This document shows positions 25,750-37,800 of a DNA stretch of 64,000 nt, in pieces; the first letter of the stretch is position 1, and each line of letters starts with the position of its first letter. This stretch comes from Rhodeus uyekii (taxonomy: Eukaryota > Chordata > Actinopteri > Cypriniformes > Acheilognathidae), in NCBI GenBank assembly GCA_037043235.1, contig JAWRVZ010000038.1, forward strand, positions 4,791,727 through 4,855,726. The letters run 5' to 3'. The notes beneath the pieces are model-generated. The model worked only from the letters and a program-made list of their open reading frames with translations, had not been told where the DNA came from and searched no databases. The position numbers were made by a program, and so were the translations under genes.

Positions 25750-28021
25750 GTATGTGTTTTAAACCATCAGCGGATCATCGTGGAGAGACGCGTGTGTCTT
25801 TCTGAGGATCTGAAAGTTTATTTGCGGGCACGTTTGTGACATATCATACAGTTGATAAACAAAGGCGTTTTGTCATTTTTTTTAAAGTTGCATTGCTTTT
25901 GGCGACCTTGCAGCGAGTTGCATCTGATAGAATTCATTGTAATGCTGGAAAAGAGATGATTGTTTGAAGAAACCAATTATTATTAACTACTTTTTATTGG
26001 ATGCGAACTTTTCTTTTACTGGAGTTAAAATCGATGAGTTTACTGTAAGTGGACATTTCACGTAGCCCCATAGTATAGTTGTATACATGCGCATTGCTTG
26101 GAGATTAATTACAGTAGGATTGTTTACAGGTTTAGTCATTCAGGTAAATATTACTGCCATCTGTTTGCGTTGAACAAGGTGGAAGTGGCCACGTGATGCT
26201 TGGGTGTAACCTAAAATGGAGCTATTTTGTTTGTTGGAAGGAAGGCTATGTTTGTGGCTGAAATGATTTGCAGTCATAACGGGAGCCTAGGTTTTTTTTT
26301 TTAAAACTTTTTCCTTGGTTAACTTGGTATAACTTGGCAGCTGCCTAACCTGACACATGCTCTATGGGATTATGTTGTACAATTGAATTCAAGCCAGTCA
26401 TGTTTCTCCTTCTTAATTCTATTTCCATTGATTATTTTCAGGTAAAGTGGGATAGATCATACACAAAATCATCAGCAGAGATTTTAAGGTTGTTCGCGTT
26501 AATTTTATAAGTAATATATGTATCATAAATTACATGTTACATGCTAAAATAAAATAAACAGTATGGTTTTGTGGAATATATATGTTGGTTTGTTACTGGT
26601 GCAAGGTCGTCTTCCAGGTCGTCTAATAGTTTGTTGAAAGTCTTCCTGGTCAATCTCTCCCCTTCCAGCTGCAGTCCACTGATTAATTATCTGGATCATC
26701 TTGGACCGGCTAATGGCCATAAATGTCCAGCTTTATCCTAGTACAAATCTAAAACAAGCCTTACTGGAGCTGGCATTTATGATCTCATATGTATACAGCT
26801 CAGCTACGGTTAGACTATTATGAAATATTCAAACGTGAACTGTTGCATGACCATGATTTAGAACAATTTTAGAACTTTAGAACAATTTAATTTATAAAAT
26901 TTTACAATAATCCTCATCAGTCTACAAGTGTGATTGCCACTGTAAGCCATGTCACACTGTAGGATCTCAGTTGTCTTAAATGTCAGAATATACGACAATT
27001 AGTTAAAAATCAACGCACACAAGGAGACTCGTCAAGAGTTTTATATCATCAATCCGTGGCGGTGAATTGCATTTACAAAAGGTCAAAAATTGCTTAAAGC
27101 AGTGTAAAAACATATGTTGCCATAACTTATTGGTCATATTTTGTTTTACAGGACTGTTCCTCAAAACTAGAAGAATTTCATCAGAGATCAAATGTAATTG
27201 CAATGGTCATTAGTCGTCTGTTGGTGAATATGTCAAACTAGCGATCAAAGACTACAGATTTTAGCCTACGATCAGAGGAATCTTTTTGGTTTAGCAAAAT
27301 TAGTCTCAGAGGTGTAGATCATGGCCAAAATCATTGAGTGTGCACCTGGCTATGTGTTAAACCAAAGTACTGATGTAATTGACCATCAAATCATCTATTA
27401 AAACCCATAATTAAAGATGATGTCCCATATTGCTGAACACACCCTACATAATTTCAGACGCATGTTCTTCAGTACTCTTAATACCTCTGCAATGTGTTGT
27501 CATTCATGTCACTACTGTCACAAATCCCTGTTTCGAGAGATTTAATGGCCATTTAAACTTAAGGTAGATGTCAGGAAAAATCCCTTTTAAAGCAGCAAGA
27601 GCTGTCATCCCCTGATATCTATTGCTATTCATCCAATGGCTTTAGTTAAATCAGGGAAAGCCACTTAAAAGCTGCAGCCGAGCTGGGGAGGAGCTGATTG
27701 GCAGGTGAGGGGCTGATTTGGAGGCAGCAGGATTAGAGAAATGTCTGAAAGAGATGAGAGGAGAAGATCGGTCAGGACCTGATTTCCCATCAGTGATTAA
27801 ACCGATTAAATGCATTTAAGAAAAAAGAGAAAAAGAGGGGTGTGGAAGGTTTGACGTGCCAACACAAAGACTTTTCTCGCTGTGTATTTATAGCAAAAAA
27901 TCTATTTCTCGTATCTCCATCAGAAACAATGGCTCTTTATAAGGGGCTCAGACAGTTTAAGTCAATTATACAACCTGTCAGTGTTGAAAGCTGTTGAGTT
28001 TAGTCATGGCTTCATGGCTGG

Positions 28022-28022
<1 letters not shown>

Positions 28023-28063
<41 letters not shown>
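28023..28063. repeat. Poly-G homopolymer (41 nt)
   Basis: An uninterrupted run of 41 G on the + strand, in a region otherwise of mixed composition. It could fold as G-quadruplex or triplex DNA. The true length is uncertain because homopolymers are badly measured. Confidence 0.9.
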
Positions 28064-29754
28064 CGAAGAAGAGCAGATCAGCACCGCAGGCTGAGCCCTT
28101 GAATGACAGTCTATATCAATATACCTGTGATGCTAGTTATACTGTATACAGATTATAATGCCTACAGTCTACTTCTTTTATCTTGTTTGCAAATATTCTG
28201 TTAATGCTAGTTTTAGTTTTGGTTTGTCATATAATTATTGTTAAATGTCTGACAAAGAACATAGCATTACTGAACTATATTGGCCGGGTCTGTTATTTTT
28301 TATTCAAGGTGATAAATAAAATATTGGGTAAGTCATTAAATATTTATTAAGAGATTATTAAGCATGATGGGTGATGTTGAGGAAGCATTTCTGACCACAT
28401 AAAGTCAGCAGAATTGTACATCCTTCTTTTTATGTACTAAATGAAGAAATTTGTTACAATTGCGAATTTCCCACACGGACTGTTTCTCTCACAGCAACTC
28501 GTTGGTTTAATGTTCACTTATGTTTTGGATTAAGCTTTTTTTCTGGACTACTTAAAGGGACAGTCTGTCATTTACTTCAAGCGCCATTACTTTTCATTGT
28601 ATCTGCATTATTCTAATTAAAGTGAAGGGTGTCTGAGACTGTCATTCTGTCTAAAATTACTGTTTATGCTTTGCTGCAGAACATTTTTCAAATCATGCAT
28701 TTGGAACAGCGTTGTGACAAAATGACAGAATTTCCATTTTCAGTGCAAACATTCAAACTTAAATGCATGCACTGTCCTCCGCGGTAGGGTTGAGCAAAAT
28801 AAAAAATTGGAGGTGAAATTAATAAATAATAAATCAACAGGTTATGTCATTCTGGCAAATAAAGTGTTCTTCCTCCTCATTTGAACAATGAATGACACAT
28901 TTCTATTAAAACAGATTTATATAAGATTTATAACAATATTTTAAACTTTCAAACGTAACTTGGTAAAGCCGTCATTCAAAGTTTGTCTTGATTAACTCTC
29001 TCTACAATTATTATACAGTAGCTATATTTCAGTTCATTTTAATATTACTTCCGATTCGAAGAGCAATTCTGCATCTTGCTTGCTGCCTTCAAATGTAATT
29101 AAAATCATTTTGCAACATGTCAGAGCACATGCCCTTCCCACCAGGGCACGTCTCCAACAAAAAAAATACTTTTTTTTTGTCTGAGTCTCCACCTGTGAAC
29201 ATTTGTGATGTTTCTTCCCCCGCCATGATCAATGGCGACCCAGGAGATCCCAGATTTCAACTTGTAAAGGCTGGGGCCGTGCATTGAGGCCTCGTCTGGG
29301 CCCATTTGAAAAGCTTTTGAAGTGGATAAAGCTCACAGGTGTCTGTGTTCATTTCTACTTTCTGATGCGAGTCAGGGACCTGCACCACGCAGAGTAGTTG
29401 CTAATTAGAAAGCAAAGGAGAGACACAATTTTATTTCACAATGAGACAGTCCTATCGTTCCACGCTGCATGTATGTGTAGACTGGTGTCTTTGTGGGGAG
29501 CCACGGTGAAATGTCCAGGGACACACAGAAGTCCCATCTGTTCCTGTTTTTCATCTGCAGTCTTGCTGCTTTCAGGGAATTGTTTGACTGCATTCAGGTG
29601 TTTCTTTTGCTCCAGAGCTGTATGTAAAATGTATTTGCGTACATACATGCATGTATGCATGTATATGTATGTGTGTGTGTGTGTGTGTGTGTATATAAAT
29701 ATATGTATGTATCTATGCATACACGTTGCATCTCACTCGCTTTATGCACACATG

Positions 29755-30032
29755 TTGTGGGTTTCCATGTTTAATGGGGACTTTCCATAGACTTAATGAT
29801 TTTTTTTTACTATATAAACTATGTATTCTATCCCTAAACCTACCCATCACATCAACACTTTTTGAGTTTCTACATAAAAACAAAACAAAACGTAATGTAG
29901 TCTGATTTATAAGAAATGTAAAAAAAAGAAAGTCCCCACAAGCTTAAAGATTTCTGGTATGGTCCCACAACGTAGGGAATACCTGAACGAGCACACGCAC
30001 ACGCACACGCACACGCACACGCACACGCACAC
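29755..30032. repeat. Dispersed repeat ending in a CACACG satellite (copy 2)
   Basis: Second copy of the 19475-19796 repeat: 'ggggactttccatagactta', 'ctatccctaaacctacccat', then 'aagtccccacaagc' and 'ggtcccacaacgtaggg'. It runs into a (CACACG)n array from 29991 to 30032, as copy 1 runs into (AC)n. Confidence 0.65.
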
Positions 30033-30227
30033 AATGATATTTGCATGTGTTGTACTCTCATCTACTTGTCAATTAAGCTTTCAAAACGAACGAGGCTTGG
30101 CTAAAAGTCTTGTTTTGTTTAAAAAAGGGCAAAAGGACCTTTAACTCCACATTCTGAATTCAGTTGTTATGGTTTCAGACTTCCTTGTCAATGTCTGCGG
30201 CATAATGAACAATGGCCAGTTGGTGCC

Positions 30228-30629
30228 TGTCACGGATCGAATGAGAGAGGACTCAAATGCAGGGGTAAAGGAGGATTTATTTAACAACATATAAACCAAC
30301 ATAAACGTAAAGCAAAAACCCACGAGGGGGAAACATAACAAACACTAAATGTAACACAAACAAATCAGATCAAGCGTACACTAGGAACAGGGACCAGCTC
30401 ACCGTGAAGACATCCGACAATGACACGACAAAGGACAGCAAACACACCGGGATTAAATAGGCAACACATGAGGGAAGGTGGTGATGAGAGACAGCTGGGA
30501 ATGATTACAGGAAACAAGGAGGCGGGGCAGACACTAACAAGACACACACACACACGGGAGAGAGAGCAGTGCCACGGTTCTGTCCACTAAAACACTAATA
30601 ACACTGGAAACAGAGACAGAACCGTGACA
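30228..30629 (-). mobile_element. Solo LTR, family A, - strand
   Basis: 402 bp, the reverse complement of the LTRs at 34439-34839 and 38814-39217 with only a few differences. Flanked by a perfect 5-bp direct repeat 'gtgcc' (30223-30227 and 30630-30634). This is a single LTR left after recombination between two LTRs of a complete insertion, lying 3.8 kb from the full element but in the opposite orientation. Confidence 0.92.
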
Positions 30630-30634
30630 GTGCC

Positions 30635-32781
30635 AGAATAGCTGATAGCAGGTGGTGGAAACTGTGTTTTGAACGTAAGAACATGTGCCAGAACTCTGCT
30701 CTTTCTGTGTGTGCTCTTATTATGTTAGAGTCCAGCAGATCCTGTGTTAATAAAGTAATTTTTTTGTAGTTATTTTGTAGAAAGGTAGTAAAGACATCAT
30801 TAAAGTAATCCATGTGACTCCAGTGGTTTCACCTCAATTTTATGGAAGTGCTTTGTTTGGTGAAAAAAAAATATTTACAAATATTTGTGTTCAAAGATGA
30901 ACTTTGTAATGACATAAAGGTGTTATTTTTTGTCTGAATATATAAAAAATAACAACTATGGCCTAAAGTGCAAAGACTAAAAGTTAATATGATTCGCTTT
31001 AATTTCTACACATGAATTTATGCATTACAATTATAATATACATTATGAAAATGAATGTTCATTTTAAAAGTTACTTAACAAACATGAACATTAACATTTT
31101 GTCTGTAGTCTGGGCTATTCTGACTCCCAGTATTTTTTTAAGGAAGCACTGAATTTTTTTGGCTGAAACAGCATAACAAATGAACATTTTATTGGAAGGC
31201 CAAAATCTTTGACTAAGAATTGCAATTGAATTATGAATTTTTTCGGTGAGTCACTACTTTCTATTCGCAATGCTTCCCTTTATCAGTCATCAGTCTCTCC
31301 TCAAACCTCTGCACTGGCTCGGTCCCAGCCTCCATAATTGTCCACTATGCAACATGGAAATTCGAAAATGGCAGAACTTGCATTATCCCACAAGAATATT
31401 TCAGAAGCAGGATGTTTCATTCTCTTTGCAGACTCGCCTTTTTATCTGCACTTGTTTTTGTTTTTGTACCATGTTCTCAATGTGCATAGCCATCTTGTTT
31501 ATCTCCCCAGTGAAACAGAACCATCTTTAATTCCAATCTGGCACCCCTTGTGGACTGAAGTGATGTTATAATTAAAAAATAGCACATCCATGAACCATAT
31601 GCTTGAAATTAAAGCAGAAAGAAGAGGATTATGGTTTAGGAACTGCTTTCCAAAATTCATTAGACATGCTGCTTTACTGCAGTTGATTGTGCCCTACTGT
31701 GCTCTAATAGAAACTGAGCTTCATGTTTCTGAAGAGAAACTCTTTGTAATAATCGGGAGGCGCAGATGGCTTGATTAAGAGGGACGTGTTCACCTTAGAA
31801 ATATAACTTGGACCGACCACATGCTATATTATACACCAACCCTTCATTAATCCTGCAGAAATGGAAGCGGAGGTCCAATGACCTCCTTGTAATTTCAGCT
31901 GTGCTTTGTGATGATGATGATTATTGATTGTTATGGTACTGCAGCCTTCAGTTACGTACCTATTCCAATGCTTTCATTTTGCATTCATGAAGTGGTATGA
32001 GCTTTCTTCCAGAAGCCGTTTATTGGGTAGATGCTGTTTGCTGTCAGCCTAGACAAAGTGCAGTGACCAGTGCAGTAATAAATCACATTGACTACCACTG
32101 GAAGTTTGAACGTCTCAGAAAGTGAGTGTAGGAAGAAATCTGGCCATGCAGTAAATAAGTCTGAGAATCAGTGTCTGCCTTTTCCCTCTGGTATTGCCTC
32201 TTTGTCTTTATAGGTGTCTCATGGTTGCTAGTTTAGTCTTAGAAACTGAAAAGTCTGTGAATGACAAGATTTTCATTCTTGTTCTCTTTTATTAGTTTTC
32301 TGTAACCTCTGACCATTCTCAAGCAAGAACGTGGTGCTTAAATTGTTTAAATCCAATCTGCTGAATGATTTTCTTCTAAAGTCAGTGCAGAAAATGTGAA
32401 AAATGTCTGGGCCAAGGAGGTCTGTAATATGGACTCAGCGGCGGCGCCAGATCGTGGAGCTCCTCCCCTTCATTCACCATCACCTGAATACTGTCATTAC
32501 AGTCTACCATAAAACCAGCACTCACCCTCACACCATTGTCTGGTCTTGTCATTCACTACGTGTGCAAGATTTGCCTGACTCCTTACTAAGACTGGTTCCT
32601 GTCTGGTGATCTTCATCTTCTTTGCACCCAACCATCCTCTTCACTCCGTTCACTTTCTGAAAGAAACAAGAGACTATTAAATGAAGCTGTCACCTGCCTG
32701 AATTCCTTTGTTGCCTGTTGATGAAGATTGCTTCAATAAAAGCTTTGGATTCATTCATAACTGTAATGGGAATTATAAGTA
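30635..32781. other. tspan18 intron 1 sequence, nothing coding
   Basis: AT-rich. The stretch at about 32400-32760 is less AT-rich, includes 'tcaataaaagctttgg' (a polyadenylation-like string), and may be an old retroelement end, but it has no paired boundary that I can find. Confidence 0.4.
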
Positions 32782-33760
32782 CAGTAATACCTCGGTTTAC
32801 GAGTTTAATTCGTTCAAAGAGCGAGCTCGTAAACCAAAATGCTCGTACACTAAAACAAATGTCCCCATAGGAATGCACTAAAAATCAATTTATTCGTTCC
32901 ACGACCACAAATGCCCATTTTAAATATTTTTTTGGGTTTTACCCTATTAATTGCAGTTAAATTATAAACATTAAGATCTCATATACATACTAATTAATAA
33001 TTGACAATTAAACTCTAAAAATACTTGACAATTTACTGTAATGCACTTCAGGTGAGGAGAAGAGAGGAGGGAGGAGGGGGAGCAGGGAAAGCAAGGATTC
33101 AAGTGCAAATGAGTGAATTTATTATAATAGTGCAGAAATTAAACAAAGTGATAATCCAGAGTGAAAGTCGTGGAACATGGGAGACGGGGAGCTGCGAACG
33201 AACAAACTCGCGGGAGCTGCGAACTAAGGAACTCACGGGAGCCGCGAACGAAAGCGGGGAGATAGGCAGATGATATGACAATTAGGTGCTCAGTGACCAC
33301 ATACACACACACACACACACAGGCAGAACTAGGAGACAATGAATTCATGAACAGTGACAGTTACTGCTTAGAGGTACTGTACGTGTATATTTCACTATGT
33401 GAACAATAGCGATCACAATTCATTAATGTTAACAACAGGAGACCGCTGTAAGTCACTTATGTATGGACTGTCTTGAATGATGTAACCAAACCAAGCGAGG
33501 CTGAGAGAATAAACGAGTGAAGGGGTGATAAAGTGGTTGGAACTGCGTGACTGTATTATGAGAGGCTGTGTTTAGGATATTTCCAGTAAAAATGCGTGTG
33601 AAAATGCTGAGCGTTAGGACTTTTTCCACATAAAAATGCGTGTGGGTGAGTGAAAACTTTTCTCGTACACCGATACAATGCTCGTACACCGATTCGACCC
33701 TCCATGCTCGTACACCGATTTGCTCGTATACCAAGTCGCTCGTAAACCGAGGTATTACTG
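32782..33760. mobile_element. Tigger/pogo-type non-autonomous transposon
   Basis: 979 bp, between TA at 32780-32781 and TA at 33761-33762. The terminal repeats are cagtaatacctcggtttacg at the left and its complement at the right (cgtaaaccgaggtattactg). No transposase frame remains. Inside is a three-copy imperfect tandem repeat of 'gggagctgcgaac.aa' at 33180-33256 and a short CA run at 33303-33320. The termini resemble those of the Tigger copy at 42762-44268. Confidence 0.85.
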
Positions 33761-33839
33761 TAATGGTAAATGGGAATGTAAGAAGTCTCATCACTATGTT
33801 CATTTTAAATTTTTATTTATTTATTTGCACATAATCTAT

Positions 33840-34195
33840 TGTTATGCCTGTTCTGGGTTTGAGTTCTTTTTGCACTATTCCCAGTTCTATTTCCTTTGTC
33901 TTTGTTCATCTGTTGCTATGGTTTTTATTTGCCCTTATTCGTTACACCTGTGTGTAGTAATTATCTTGTTTAGTCCCCAGTGTTTCACTGTGTATTTATA
34001 GCTCTGTGTTTGTTTCAGTCTTTGTCAGATCTCATCATTACTACTGTGTTTGTTCTGCTTATTGTGTTTCTATTTCCTTAGAACCTGAGAAGTTTTTACC
34101 TTTTGGCAAGTTAGTTTATTTTGATATTTTTTTTAAACTACTTGCAAATAGATCCAGCACTTTTATTTCAATCTTCATTCAACCCCAGCATGACA
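33840..34195 (+). mobile_element. Possible degenerate solo LTR
   Basis: Begins TGTTATGCCTG and ends CATGACA, with 'tgtatttatagctctgtg' and 'gtctttgtcag' strings like the other LTRs in the window. The flanking 5-mers (tctat, tatag) do not match, so the boundaries are uncertain. A different old repeat could explain it. Confidence 0.35.
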
Positions 34196-34438
34196 TATAG
34201 CCTAATATTGAAAATATAATTAAATCACAGCCTTTTGCTTTCAATGGCCATGTTGTGACATTTATTTAGTGGATGATTAGATTACGATTAGATTAATTGG
34301 ATTAATTGTGCAGCTCTAGTTAGGATTTTTGGATGGGGGGCTGTAACTGCACCGGGCCTGCCAGAAGATGTTGAACATTTTTCTCCCTTTAAATTTTTGT
34401 ATATTTACATAAACTGATTTTCGACAGTTGGCCCACAA

Positions 34439-34839
34439 TGTCACGGTTCTGTCTCTGTTTCCAGTGTTATTAGTGTTTTAGTGGACAGAACCGTGGCACT
34501 GCTCTCTCTCCCGTGTGTGTGTGTGTCTTGTTAGTGTCTGCCCCGCCTCCTTGTTTCCTGTAATCATTCCCAGCTGTCTCTCATCACCACCTTCCCTCAT
34601 GTGTTGCCTATTTAATCCCGGTGTGTTTGCTGTTCTTTGTCGTGTCGTTGGATGTCTTCACGTTGAGTTGGTCCCTGTTCCTAGTGTACGCTTGATCTGA
34701 TTTGTTTGTGTTACATTTAGTGTTTATGTTAGGTTTCCCCCTCGTGGGTTTTTGCTTTACGTTTATGTTGGTTTATATGTTGATAAATAAATCCTCCTTT
34801 ACCCCTGCATTTGAGTCCTCTCTCATCCGATCCGTGACA
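34439..34839 (+). repeat. Left LTR, family A
   Basis: Starts TGTCACGG and ends CCGTGACA. It has a TATA-like 'gcctatttaatcccgg' near 34607 and a polyadenylation signal in 'gataaataaatcctcc' near 34783. The first 15 nt (TGTCACGGTTCTGTC) recur inverted at 34484-34498 with one mismatch, giving a potential terminal hairpin. Confidence 0.95.
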
Positions 34840-34855
34840 GACTGACACGACCAAC

Positions 34856-37800
34856 ATGAGGACTCAGCGGGGGAAGAATCCCATTAGCCCAGCCGAGGCT
34901 AAGAGGGCAGTAGACCTCTTCTATGCAGTGGCCGCTGTGCGAGCTTGGAAGCTGCACAGGGCCGCCAACCCAGAGCCTGCTGCCGGTCAGGGGGCCGTCG
35001 TCCCAGAGCCCGCTGCCGGCCAGGAGACCGTCCTGGAGTCTGCTATCGGCCAGGAGGCCGCACTGGAGACCACCGCCAGCCAGGAGGGCACCGCTGCACC
35101 GCTGGTCAGCCCTGCTAAGGCTAAGAGGGCTGTGGATCTTTTCTTTGTTGTCTCTGCCCTGAGAGCCTGGAGGACACATGGGAAGACCGTCTTTGAGGTC
35201 GTCCCAGAGCCTTCGCTGCCTGACCCGCCGGTCGTCCCAGAGCCTTCGCTGCCTGACCCGCCGGTCGTCCCAGAGCCTTCGCTGCCTGACCCGCCGGTCG
35301 TCCCAGAGCCTTCGCTGCCTGACCCGCCGGTCGTCCCAGAGCCTTCGCTGCCTGACCCGCCGGTCGTCCCAGAGCCTTCGCTGCCTGACCCGCCGGTCGT
35401 CCCAGAGCCTTCGCTGCCTGACCCGCCGGTCGTCCCAGAGCCTTCGCTGCCTGACCCGCCGGTCGTCCCAGAGCCTTCGCTGCCTGACCCGCCGGTCGTC
35501 CCAGAGCCTTCGCTGCCTGACCCGCCGGTCGTCCCAGAGCCTTCGCTGCCTGACCCGCCGGTCGTCCCAGAGCCTTCGCTGCCTGACCCGCCGGTCGTCC
35601 CAGAGCCTTCGCTGCCTGACCCGCCGGTCGTCCCAGAGCCTTCGCTGCCTGACCCGCCGGTCGTCCCAGAGCCTTCGCTGCCTGACCCGCCGGTCGTCCC
35701 AGAGCCTTCGCTGCCTGACCCGCCGGTCGTCCCAGAGCCTTCGCTGCCTGACCCGCCGGTCGTCCCAGAGCCTTCGCTGCCTGACCCGCCGGTCGTCCCA
35801 GAGCCTTCGCTGCCTGACCCGCCGGTCGTCCCAGAGCCTTCGCTGCCTGACCCGCCGGTCGTCCCAGAGCCTTCGCTGCCTGACCCGCCGGTCGTCCCAG
35901 AGCCTTCGCTGCCTGACCCGCCGGTCGTCCCAGAGCCTTCGCTGCCTGACCCGCCGGTCGTCCCAGAGCCTTCGCTGCCTGACCCGCCGGTCGTCCCAGA
36001 GCCTTCGCTGCCTGACCCGCCGGTCGTCCCAGAGCCTTCGCTGCCTGACCCGCCGGTCGTCCCAGAGCCTTCGCTGCCTGACCCGCCGGTCGTCCCAGAG
36101 CCTTCGCTGCCTGACCCGCCGGTCGTCCCAGAGCCTTCGCTGCCTGACCCGCCGGTCGTCCCAGAGCCTTCGCTGCCTGACCCGCCGGTCGTCCCAGAGC
36201 CTTCGCTGCCTGACCCGCCGGTCGTCCCAGAGCCTTCGCTGCCTGACCCGCCGGTCGTCCCAGAGCCTTCGCTGCCTGACCCGCCGGTCGTCCCAGAGCC
36301 TTCGCTGCCTGACCCGCCGGTCGTCCCAGAGCCTTCGCTGCCTGACCCGCCGGTCGTCCCAGAGCCTTCGCTGCCTGACCCGCCGGTCGTCCCAGAGCCT
36401 TCGCTGCCTGACCCGCCGGTCGTCCCAGAGCCTTCGCTGCCTGACCCGCCGGTCGTCCCAGAGCCTTCGCTGCCTGACCCGCCGGTCGTCCCAGAGCCTT
36501 CGCTGCCTGACCCGCCGGTCGTCCCAGAGCCTTCGCTGCCTGACCCGCCGGTCGTCCCAGAGCCTTCGCTGCCTGACCCGCCGGTCGTCCCAGAGCCTTC
36601 GCTGCCTGACCCGCCGGTCGTCCCAGAGCCTTCGCTGCCTGACCCGCCGGTCGTCCCAGAGCCTTCGCTGCCTGACCCGCCGGTCGTCCCAGAGCCTTCG
36701 CTGCCTGACCCGCCGGTCGTCCCAGAGCCTTCGCTGCCTGACCCGCCGGTCGTCCCAGAGCCTTCGCTGCCTGACCCGCCGGTCGTCCCAGAGCCTTCGC
36801 TGCCTGACCCGCCGGTCGTCCCAGAGCCTTCGCTGCCTGACCCGCCGGTCGTCCCAGAGCCTTCGCTGCCTGACCCGCCGGTCGTCCCAGAGCCTTCGCT
36901 GCCTGACCCGCCGGTCGTCCCAGAGCCTTCGCTGCCTGACCCGCCGGTCGTCCCAGAGCCTTCGCTGCCTGACCCGCCGGTCGTCCCAGAGCCTTCGCTG
37001 CCTGACCCGCCGGTCGTCCCAGAGCCTTCGCTGCCTGACCCGCCGGTCGTCCCAGAGCCTTCGCTGCCTGACCCGCCGGTCGTCCCAGAGCCTTCGCCCG
37101 ACCGCCGGTCGAGCCCGACCTCTGTCCGCCTGACCCGCCGGCCGAGCCCGACCTCTGTCCGCCTGACCCGCCGGCCGAGCCCGAACTCTGTCCGCCTGAC
37201 CCGCCGGCCGAGCCCGAACTCTGTCCGCCTGACCCGCCGGCCGAGCCCGAACTCTGTCCGCCTGACCCGCCGGCCGAGCCCGAACTCTGTCCGCCTGACC
37301 CGCCGGCCGAGCCCGAACTCTGTCCGCCTGACCCGCCGGCCGAGCCCGAACTCTGTCCGCCTGACCCGCCGGCCGAGCCCGAACTCTGTCCGCCTGACCC
37401 GCCGGCCGAGCCCGAACTCTGTCCGCCTGACCCGCCGGCCGAGCCCGAACTCTGTCCGCCTGACCCGCCGGCCGAGCCCGAACTCTGTCCGCCTGACCCG
37501 CCGGCCGAGCCCGAACTCTGTCCGCCTGACCCGCCGGCCGAGCCCGAACTCTGTCCGCCTGACCCGCCGGCCGAGCCCGAACTCTGTCCGCCTGACCCGC
37601 CGGTCGTCCCAGAGCCTTCGCTGCCTGACCCGCCGGTCGTCCCAGAGCCTTCGCTGCCTGACCCGCCGGTCGTCCCAGAGCCTTCGCTGCCTGACCCGCC
37701 GGTCGTCCCAGAGCCTTCGCTGCCTGACCCGCCGGTCGTCCCAGAGCCTTCGCTGCCTGACCCGCCGGCCGAGCCCGACCTCTGTCCGTCTGACCCGCCG

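Larger units (their letters stand above)
25750..30227. other. tspan18 intron 1, proximal part
   Basis: Noncoding. Holds a 41-base poly-G run (28023-28063), TG/TA microsatellites near 29650-29715, the CA-linked dispersed repeat at 29755-29990, and a (CACACG)n satellite at 29991-30032. No coding signal was found. Confidence 0.5.

Noticed and set aside
32403..32609. 68-codon frame as a gene
   Set aside because: No family motif, and it lies in repeat-like sequence in an intron. A retroelement fragment is possible but not provable from here.
35178..37133. 651-codon forward frame (SSQSLRCLTRR repeats)
   Set aside because: A second open frame of the same array that lacks the unique start and ends where the unit-58 deletion changes phase.
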